Positions 1 to 8,219 of a DNA stretch of 64,000 bases are shown piece after piece. Each line of letters starts with the position of its first letter. Position 1 is the stretch's first letter. Source of the stretch: Tetranychus cinnabarinus (lineage: Eukaryota; Arthropoda; Arachnida; Trombidiformes; Tetranychidae). The stretch is from assembly GCA_022266195.1 (NCBI GenBank), contig WHVY01000002.1, forward strand, positions 7,827,001-7,891,000. Reading direction: 5' to 3'. Both the position numbers and the translations under genes were made by a program. A model generated the notes under the pieces. That model was not told where the DNA came from and did no database searches. It saw only the letters and a program-made list of their open reading frames with translations.

Positions 1-3000
1 GATTGCTAGACGAGTCAGACTTGATCAATGTTTGGAACTTCAATTATTCTATCGTGACTGTGAACAAGCTGAAAATTGGATGGCTTCTCGAGAAGCTTTC
101 CTTGCCTCCGATGATATGGGAGGAGATAATGTTGAAGTTCTGATCAAGAAGCATGAAGACTTTGATAAAGCAATCAGTGCACAAGAGGAAAAGATTGCCC
201 AATTAACATCATTAGCTGACCAATTGATTGCTCATGATCATTATGCATCACAACCAATCAAGGATAAAAAAGATCAAGTCTTGGATAGATGGCAAAATCT
301 TAAAGAAGCATTGATCGAGAAACGTTCTAAGCTTGGTGAATCACAGACTTTACAACAATTTTCACGAGATGCTGATGAAATTGAGAACTGGATTTCAGAA
401 AAATTGCAAATGGCTCAAGATGAGAGCTATAAAGATCCAGCTAACATTCAGTCTAAACATCAAAAACATCAAGCATTTGAAGCAGAACTTAATGCTAATA
501 AAGACAGAATTTCAGCAATCATTGGCATGGGTGAAAAGTTAATTGATCAACATCAATGTGCTGGATCTGAAGATGCTGTTCAAAATAGGTTAACCTCAAT
601 TAGAGAGCAATGGCAACACCTAACAACCAAGACAACCGAGAAATCATTGAAACTTAAGGATGCTAACAAACAGAGAACCTTCAATGCTGCTGTGAAAGAT
701 TTAGATTTCTGGTTAGATGAGATCGAAGGTTTATTGAAAACTGAAGATGCTGGTAAAGATTTGACTTCAGTTGAAAATCTTATTAAAAAACATGATCTTC
801 TAGAAGTCGATATTGCCGCTCGTGATGACCGAATTAAAGATCTTGATCATTTAGCTGACAGTCTTATTGAATCAGGACAATTTGATCCAGCAGTTATTCA
901 AGAGAAACGATCCTCAATTAAAGAGAGATATGACCGAATAAAGGCTTTAACCGAACATCGTCGACAACGATTGAATGAGGCAAACACTTTGCAACACTTC
1001 TTCAGAGATATTTCAGATGAAGAATCCTGGATAAAGGATAAAAAGTTGCTGATCAGTTCAGGTGATTTTGGGCGAGATTTGACTGGAGTTCTCAATCTTC
1101 GCAAGAAACATCGACGCTTCGAGACTGAGCTTGCTACTCACGAGCCTTCCATCCAAGCTGTCCAAGATGCTGGTCAAAAACTTATGAATGAATCTAATTT
1201 GGGAATTCAAGAGATTGAATCCAGACTTCAAGCTTTGGAAAACAATTGGCAAGAATTGAAAAAATTATCTGGTGTTCGAGGAAATAAACTTGAAGAAAGT
1301 CTCGTTTTCCAACAGTTCTTAGCTAAAGTTGAAGAGGAAGAAGCTTGGATTTCTGAGAAACAGAAGCTTATTGCTGTTGAAGATTACGGTGATACTATGG
1401 CAGGTGTACAAGGATTAATTAAAAAACACGATGCATTTGAAGCAGATTTTACTGTTCATCGAGAAAGATGTGCTGACATTATATCTGCTGGACAACAACT
1501 GATTGCTGAAGGTAACCACCATTCAGATACTATCGACCAACGATTGAAAGCACTTCAATCGCGTTTAGATTATCTGCAAGAAAGTGCCCGTAAAAGAGCT
1601 GGTAAATTGAATGACAATTCAGCTTACCTTGAATTCATGTGGAAGGCTGATGTTGTTGAAAATTGGATTACTGATAAAGAAGTTCAAGTGAGCAGTAAAG
1701 ATTATGGACGTGATCTTTCATCCGTTCAAACCTTGTTGACTAAACAAGAAGCCTTTGATACTGGATTGGTTGCTTTTGAGCAAGAAGGTATTCTTTCAAT
1801 TACTCAATTAAAAGACCAATTGATAGCCAATAATCATGTTCAAAGTGAGGCTATCTTGAAGCGTCATGGAGATGTAATGAACCGTTGGAATGAACTTTTG
1901 GCTGCCTCTCAAGCAAGAAAGCAAAAACTTCTTCATATGCAAGAACAGTTTAAGATGATTGAAGATTCATTCCTTACCTTTGCTAAGAAAGCTTCTGCAT
2001 TCAACTCTTGGTTTGAAAATGCTGAAGAAGATCTTACAGACCCTGTTAGGTGTAATTCAATTGAAGAGATTCGAGCTTTAAGGGAAGCTCATCAACAATT
2101 CCAAGCTTCTTTAACATCAGCTCAAACTGATTTCCAACAACTTGCTGAGCTTGATAGTCAAATTAAATCTTTCAACGTTGGTTCCAATCCTTATACTTGG
2201 TTCACTATGGAAGCACTTGAGGATACATGGAGAAATCTGGAAAAGATCATCCAAGATCGAGATGCTGAGCTTCACAAGGAATCTCTTCGCCAAGAAGAGA
2301 ATGACCGTTTGAGAAAGGAGTTTGCTAAACACGCCAATAATTTCCACCAGTGGCTCGCAGATACAAGGTAAATATTTAAAATTACTTGTTTAAATCAATT
2401 TATTTACCTTTTATATTTAAATTTTCAACATTTTTCTAATTCTCATTTTTTTCGTTGTTAATTTTTTAACTCAGAATGTGGCTACTTGACGGTTCAGCAA
2501 TGAGAGAAGGAACAGGATCTCTTGAAGCTCAACTAGAAGCAACTCGAAGCAAGGCAACCGATATCAAGCTGAAGAGGGATGACTTGAGACAGATCGAAAA
2601 ATTGGGAGCAACACTTGAAGAGCATCTTATTTTGGACAATAGGTACACTGAACACAGTACTGTTGGATTGGCCCAACAATGGGATCAACTGGATCAACTT
2701 TGTATGAGAATGCAACACAACTTGGAGCAACAAATTCAAGCAAGAAACCAATCAGGTGTCTCTGAAGAATCTCTTCGTGAGTTCAGTATGATGTTCAAAC
2801 ACTTTGACAAAGATAAGACTGGTAAACTTAACCACCAAGACTTTAAAAATTGTTTACGAGCTCTTGGTTATGACCTGAAGATGGTTGAAGAAGGTGAATA
2901 CAATCCTGAATTTGAAGAAATCTTGAACCAAGTTGACCCCAATAGAGATGGATTTGTTACTTTACAAGAATATATGGCATTTATGATCTCTCGTGAAACT

Positions 3001-3299
3001 GAAAACGTTTCCAATCGTGAAGACTTTGAAAATGCCTTCCGAGCTATTGCAGAGGAAAAGCCTTATGTTACCCCTGAAGAGTTGTATTCTGTAAGTTTAT
3101 TTTTTTCTTATGTTCTAATTGGTTTCATTTCTAAATCATTTTTTCCTTTTCTTTTCTTTTCTCCTTACAGAATCTCACCAAAGATATGGCAGATTATTGT
3201 TTACGTCGTATGAAACGATATGTTGACCCGAAATCTGGACGAGAAATTACTAATGCTTATGACTACGTTGATCTTACGCAAACTTTATTCCAGAATTAG
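1..3299 (+). CDS. Alpha-spectrin, C-terminal half (partial, 3 exons)
   Basis: This is the 3' part of the gene for alpha-spectrin, the actin-crosslinking rod of the cortical membrane skeleton. Coding is open from the left edge in the frame of position 2. Exons are 1-2367, 2475-3090 and 3171-3299, all with GT/AG borders; the Arg codon split between exons 1 and 2 restores the conserved join TR-MWLLDGS. The first exon encodes about seven triple-helical spectrin repeats, with recurring tryptophans in contexts such as AENWMASRE, IENWISEK and VENWITDK. The second encodes the highly conserved HSTVGLAQQWDQLDQL segment and two EF-hands, around 2805-2840 (DKDKTGKLNHQDF) and 2934-2970 (DPNRDGFVTLQE). The last exon encodes the end of the C-terminal EF-hand region and stops at TAG 3297-3299. 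The protein is truncated only by the window edge, and roughly 1030 residues are visible. The family assignment is secure. Confidence 0.97.
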
Positions 3300-4087
3300 T
3301 ATTTCTGCTTACCTTTTTTGCGCTTCTTTATCTCATTGAAAAAAAGCTCTCTTTCTCATAAAAAATTATGTAAACACACAAAAAATCACTTTTTCCTTCT
3401 CTTCTCTTCTCTATTCTTTATAAGAGATTTACCCTCCAACGCCACAGCCATTGACTATTAATTCTATTATAATTCTAATTATTGACATGATTATTATTTA
3501 CATCAAATATATTTACGCTAAAACCAAATCTGTTCATTGTTTTCATTTCACGATTTGAACATTAGATTATGATCATGTAACAGGTTGAATATTTTTCCTC
3601 GGCATATTGAGCTTCACACATCCCCAAGAACTTCTCAAGAACGAGTTTGGACAAATGGAGACAGCTTCTGTCTTTTCTAACAAATCCGAGGCCATTTTAC
3701 GAAACCATTTAAAATAAAGGAAACATTAGCTCTGAGTAGTTCGTTATTTACTCATAGAGTGACGCATCGCTTTCGACCTTAGCATGTTTGGTTCACGAAA
3801 TTAAATCTACATTTGGTATTTAATTAATCAGAAAAGTTCAATCTTTTATTTTCTAATTTGATTCATTTTAAAATCCTTGTTAAAAACGTTGTTTTCACAA
3901 TTACATTCATTCCCAGTATTTCTTAGAGATCCTTATATTTAATGCAAATCCTATCACAAAAGTAGATGAGCCTGCATCATTAGAATTGTTAATAGAAACG
4001 TGAAATTATGTGATGATATAAGCTTAGTGAAGTTAATTTTTATGATTGTAATAAAAAGAGTTGAGTGGAAATTTTTGAGCATAAAAT
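3300..4087. other. Spectrin 3' UTR and start of the duplicated block
   Basis: No coding region was found. A possible poly(A) signal AATAAA lies at 3713-3718, about 415 bases after the spectrin stop. From about 3965 the sequence matches the 3' flank of gene A2 (18484-18550), including a tiny antisense remnant of TMEM63 exon 7 (GCATCATTAGAATTGTT). This marks the left edge of the repeated A/B/TMEM63 neighbourhood. Confidence 0.5.
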
Positions 4088-5292
4088 TTAATTTAAAAAA
4101 ATTCTGCATTCATCAATTCTTCGAGCTTTAGCTTGTTTTTTCTTGTTATCAATGAAAGTTACAATGAAGTGATGATTTTCAGTTAATTTTGGGAACAATG
4201 AAAGAGTTTTTTGATCAATTTCAAGAACTGTCCATTGTCCTGACATCACAAACTCTGTAGTCAATGGAATGCCAAATAGAAGGAGATATTTCATGGTTCT
4301 GATGAATTTTTCCGTTTCTGCCATTAATTTCGAATAATCCATTTCCTCCAGAAAAGCTGGACAACTAATTTTAGGACAACGTTGTTCAAACAAATCGTAA
4401 TCTTTAGATTCTACTTCGAAACCTCTTTTTAGGTCATTACAGACAGATTTACACAATAAATCGTTTTCGCCGAATCGTTGGTATGCAACAAGTATCTTGG
4501 CTTGTTCCAAGGTCAGTTTGCGAGGGTAAAAATCAACTGAAAGAGGATCAACTCTGATAGATTTAATAATGTTTGATGTAACATTATCCAAGTCCTTCTC
4601 TATCAATGTCAACATGACGACGTCGTTCTTATCAAATGATGATTTCGATGAACCACAACATTTTTCCAGTTCCATACTCACATTTTTAGTTAATTCGGAG
4701 TTTTCATGATACAAACTTGCTTCACTTGGAAAAGTGCGAATCACCACATCCTCTTCCACAAGGGCCGAGCCAACTATATGTGCAATTCTAAGAGGCTTGA
4801 AAAAATCCGGTGTAATGGCCGCTAAATGGGAACAATTTTTACATCTTTTATTGTTTAAAAGTACCTAGAAGGTTAATGTCACATTACTTGGGTACATCAA
4901 AGCATGGCATCTTTGAAGTCACTCAACTGATCTCTTTTCAGCATTTTCATGAAAAGTTAACGTAAGCCGAGATTGAACTGAGACAGTCTTTAGTCTTATT
5001 TCTTTATGTTATGAGTTTTGTTACTTACAAGTTGTAACATTAACCTCATGGATACAGAATTAACTACTGTAACTTTATTGATAACATTTTCCATTTTTTC
5101 AAACTTGAGGCTGATTCGGCTCAAGGTGTAAGGTTATTTGGATGGAATATTTAAATATCAGATAGACTTACCATAATCCACACTGAAAATTCGAAATTTA
5201 TTCTCATCAGAACCAGGTTTTATCTCCTTTATGACCATCAACGAAGAAAATGGAAACAATAGAGAAAAACAAAACAAAATTTGAAAATCCAT
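4088..5292 (-). CDS. Secreted protein A1 (lineage-specific family A)
   Basis: Function is unknown and I do not recognise the family. Two exons on the minus strand, 5292-5172 and 4821-4088, join in phase 1 with consensus borders to give 284 residues. Exon 1 encodes a signal peptide (MDFQILFCFSLLFPFSSLM) followed by a conserved KPGSDENKFR linker. Exon 2 encodes the mature part. It has a Cys pair (EKCCGSS), the motif FDKNDVVMLTL, the segment IRVDPLSVDF, the Cys pairs CKSVC and CPKISC, a hydrophobic stretch MKYLLLFG, the motif LSLFPKLTE and a C-terminal ECRIFLN. The even spread of cysteines suits a disulfide-bonded extracellular protein. It is transcribed away from B1 across a 324-base shared promoter, and its 3' flank carries TMEM63 remnants. 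It has clear paralogs at 18.6, 28.3, 47.5 and 52.4 kb. Exon 1 comes from homology between copies plus splice signals, so transcript data would settle it. Confidence 0.8.
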
Positions 5293-5616
5293 TGAATTTG
5301 ATTGAATTAGGGATTGAATAAGAGCTGAATAGTCAACCTATGCTCACTAGCTAGTAGCTTATGTATATAAAATGAAAATTTAACTTTTATTTTCCGATAT
5401 TTCCTTCTTTTTGCTTTGAGTGTTTCAATGGACTTAAATAACCGGTCAAGTTACTTGTAACTTATGATCCTCATATTTATTTCCCACCAACCATTTTGGG
5501 ATTAGATATTATAAGACTTTTGTGTGTTGGCATTTTATCCAAAACTGAGTTCAATAAACTTATTTTGTTTATTTGTTTTTTGTTTCAAACTCTGTAACTT
5601 GAAATCGTAAGTGCCA
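5293..5616. promoter_or_regulatory. Bidirectional promoter of A1/B1
   Basis: These 324 bases separate the two start codons. The block at about 5437-5464 (AACCGGTCAAGTTACTTGTAACTT core) is conserved in all four intact pairs. It contains the palindrome ACCGGT and the inverted repeat AAGTTAC-N2-GTAACTT. A TATA-like ATTATAAG lies near 5509 on the B side, and a TATATA run lies near 5360 on the A side. That the region drives both genes is inferred from position and conservation; no expression evidence is available. Confidence 0.6.
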
Positions 5617-6357
5617 ATGGCTTCAAAATTTTATTTTATTCAATTTATCGTTTTGTCTTTGATTCATTTAATATCGAGTCAATGTGAAAATAATATGGAT
5701 GAACCTGGTACATCTCATGTCAATTATTATATGAATATCAAAACCTTTGTTGACTTACAATCTATGAATCGTGAAGACACAGTGCAAGACCAACCATGGG
5801 GACTATGGAGGAATGATAGTATCTTTCAAGATGCAGGCTGTCCATTGTGTAAAGTGCGATTCGATTCCAATGACAATATTTATCTCTATTTATTCAAGAA
5901 TAAAACAAGCACTTTGCATGGACCAATAAGGATCGATTCGAAACACATTGATCTAGACATTAAATTCAATCTAACCAAAGAGGCCAGAGCTAAGTACTCA
6001 GACAACATTTTTTACATGGAGTTTGAACTCAACCTTATACAAGCTGCTCGTTGTCTTTTGATGAATGCGGCTTATAAACTCAATGAGGATGTCGTTCGAA
6101 TACCGAAATTGAATATAAATCTTGAGCTGGATCCTGAAACTGCTTCACTTTTCCCGACAATCGAAAAAGATGATTACTTTATAATTAATATTGTAAATTT
6201 TGTCGATAGAATCAAAACTAACCCTGAGAAAACTACAAAGTTAGATAGTCCAGCTGTCGGAATTGTTTTTCAGTACCCAGGTCCAATCAACTGGGTTGTG
6301 GCCTCCCATTTAATTTTAAATTATACAATTGTATCACCAACACACAACGAAGTTTAA
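5617..6357 (+). CDS. Secreted protein B1 (lineage-specific family B)
   Basis: A single-exon gene of 246 residues with unknown function. I chose the ATG at 5617 because the open frame reaches only a GTG two codons upstream, and the ATG is kept in B2, B3 and B4. It begins with a signal peptide (FYFIQFIVLSLIHLISSQC, cleavage likely after SSQ). Next come NYYMNIKT, DQPWGLWRND, the Cys motif CPLCKVRFDSNDNIYLYLF, IRIDSKHIDLDIKF and the C-terminal core LELDPETASLFPTIE-x2-DYFII. Possible N-glycosylation sites are NKT, NLT and NYT. Several segments align with family A (FDxND, IRxD, SLFPxxE, YFI), so A and B look like ancient paralogs. It is transcribed divergently from A1. Confidence 0.82.
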   Translation: MASKFYFIQFIVLSLIHLISSQCENNMDEPGTSHVNYYMNIKTFVDLQSMNREDTVQDQPWGLWRNDSIFQDAGCPLCKVRFDSNDNIYLYLFKNKTSTLHGPIRIDSKHIDLDIKFNLTKEARAKYSDNIFYMEFELNLIQAARCLLMNAAYKLNEDVVRIPKLNINLELDPETASLFPTIEKDDYFIINIVNFVDRIKTNPEKTTKLDSPAVGIVFQYPGPINWVVASHLILNYTIVSPTHNEV

Positions 6358-6829
6358 AATAAAATTAAAATACGATTAGTTACATTAAAGATAGTTCTAA
6401 TAGATCAATATACCTTCTAATTTTATTTAAAACAGAGTGGCTCAATTTTCAGCCAAACCGATCGCATTCTGTGATTGTATGAGTTAGCGGAAAGTTATTG
6501 CCGATAAAAATTGTTAGTTCACATCATGGATTGAATACTTGCAACAATTTATCAACAGTTTTCTTCATTTTGATCATTGGATTTAAAACTTTGAACCTCG
6601 ATATTTTGAGAATGGCATCACCTACAACCATCATTCTTTCACAAAACATAAGATTTCATTATGGGCTATTTCAATAAATGACTGAATACCGAATAAAATC
6701 CCAGGCTGATTCATTCAATAATTAAAACCCTTCTAACGCATAAGATTCATCTTCTTCACATACATTATTCTCGTACTACAATAAATAGTAAATGGTCTAC
6801 AATATCTTTACATATACTTTCATCAACTC
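6358..6829. other. Spacer downstream of B1
   Basis: No gene was seen. The first about 60 bases match the 3' flank of B2 (from 21093), after which the sequence diverges until the antisense TMEM63 relic begins. Confidence 0.4.
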
Positions 6830-7144
6830 AAAGTATTTACGCTTGTTGTTTCACTTTTACTTGGGCTGGCTTTAGGTCTGATTTTTGATTTACGGAGCTG
6901 CTTGATAATATCAGGTAAATAAGCACAGCAGCACCAATTTGGATTACTTTCCGAATTATTCTTTGATCCCTTTTTGCCTTTTGAATTCTGCTTATTTCGT
7001 TGGAATTAGTAGAATTAGTAACATAATTTGATTTGACCGATTAGTGGAAAAAACTTACCTCATGAATCCAGAAGTTCTAGAGGATTGGATAACGTAAGTT
7101 AGACATGGAAGAAACATTATTGCTAAGAATAGAAGGATAAGATC
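6830..7144 (-). pseudogene. TMEM63 relic: exon 8 and end of exon 7
   Basis: Minus-strand sequence matches the intact TMEM63 at 21.9-24.9 kb. The whole last exon is present (about 6990-6830, NSKGKKGSKNN... to the terminal Leu-Ser), with one altered segment (ATGGGT to CTCCGT). An intron follows, then the final part of exon 7 up to GATC 7141-7144. The match stops at the LTR retrotransposon and resumes at 18420 without loss, so the retroelement split one relic. No 5' exons accompany it, so it cannot encode a channel. Confidence 0.85.
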
Positions 7145-8174
7145 TGAAAGGTTGAATTGTTCATTGAAGTCATGATTCACTAGTTTTAAACTATTTCAAT
7201 AAAACTTTATTTAAACACACAAATTCAGAAGATTGATTCAGTCTTTCAAATCCTGAGTATCAGGTTCTTTGAGGATTACCAAAGTTTCTGCTTAGTCTTA
7301 GACTATTGTTAAAGGTGACTTTTATTTTTACTTTACTTAACCAACTCGTGAGTAAACTGAGCTTACAAGGATTAGTAACCACACGATGACCACAAATGTC
7401 TCTTAGTAAGTTGTCAACTGGTTCAACTGGTCAAGACAATAGCTTAGAATAGCTAAATGAGAGTAATTAAGCTTAGCTTAGAATGACGAGTTTCTAAACT
7501 CTAGCCAGAACAGGCACAAGACTGAGTAATTAAGCTCAATGAGTATAAGGACCAAGATGGCACCAAGTTCACTAGCTTTGATCTCGAGTATCATAGAGTT
7601 ATGAATCAGGCAAACAATTTAGACTTAGTCTAGGCGAGATTATCTGGTTCACTATTGAATCTCTTAAAGATGAAATACTATTGAAGTACAACTCAAATGA
7701 AGAAGCACAATCAAAGATGAATTCAAAGGATAAGAGCACAATGAATTAAGGTGAATTAGACTTAGTCTAGGAATAACTGAGAAGAAGGCAAAGGCAAGTT
7801 TTAAACTTAGAAATATTTTAATAAAATGAAATTTAAAGAACTGTAATTTTAAGCATAAGTAAGGCATAAGATTAACATGTAAAGAGTAGGAATATAAGCA
7901 TGATTAGAATCATAATTGTCTCAGATATTTATACTAAGTATAACGGAAGGAAACTAGGAAAATCTTAGGAAAAGGAAATAAACTGAATAGTCTCATGAGA
8001 CTAGATATCTTAGACAAAGTTTGAGAAAAACAGAAAAACAAAAAATGAAAATATGTGTATCCTTTGGGATTACAATAAGAGTACAAAAAATAAAGATAAC
8101 CAAAGCAATAGATTGCTGTCATTGGATGAAAGAGTTGAATGATTAAATTGGGTTTTGGGTAACTCTACCCTTCA
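7145..8174 (-). repeat. 3' LTR of the 11.3-kb retrotransposon
   Basis: The left copy of the LTR, 1030 bp, starts TGAAAGG and ends CCTTCA. It differs from the right copy by AACTCTACCC versus AACCC near its right end and one base near 7353. It holds the odd palindromes GTCTTAGAC (7295-7303) and AGACTTAGTCT (7621-7631, 7758-7768). Between it and the ORF stop lie 45 bases (8175-8219) that should contain the polypurine tract; the best candidate next to the LTR is GGTCCGGGGATA read on the minus strand, which is weak. Confidence 0.93.
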
Positions 8175-8219
8175 TATCCCCGGACCATGATTATGATCCC
8201 AGAACTTAATTCGGATCAT

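Noticed and set aside
7664..7867. 67-codon minus ORF in the LTR, repeated at 17914-18117
   Set aside because: It is simply the LTR repeated; no family features and no start context beyond chance.
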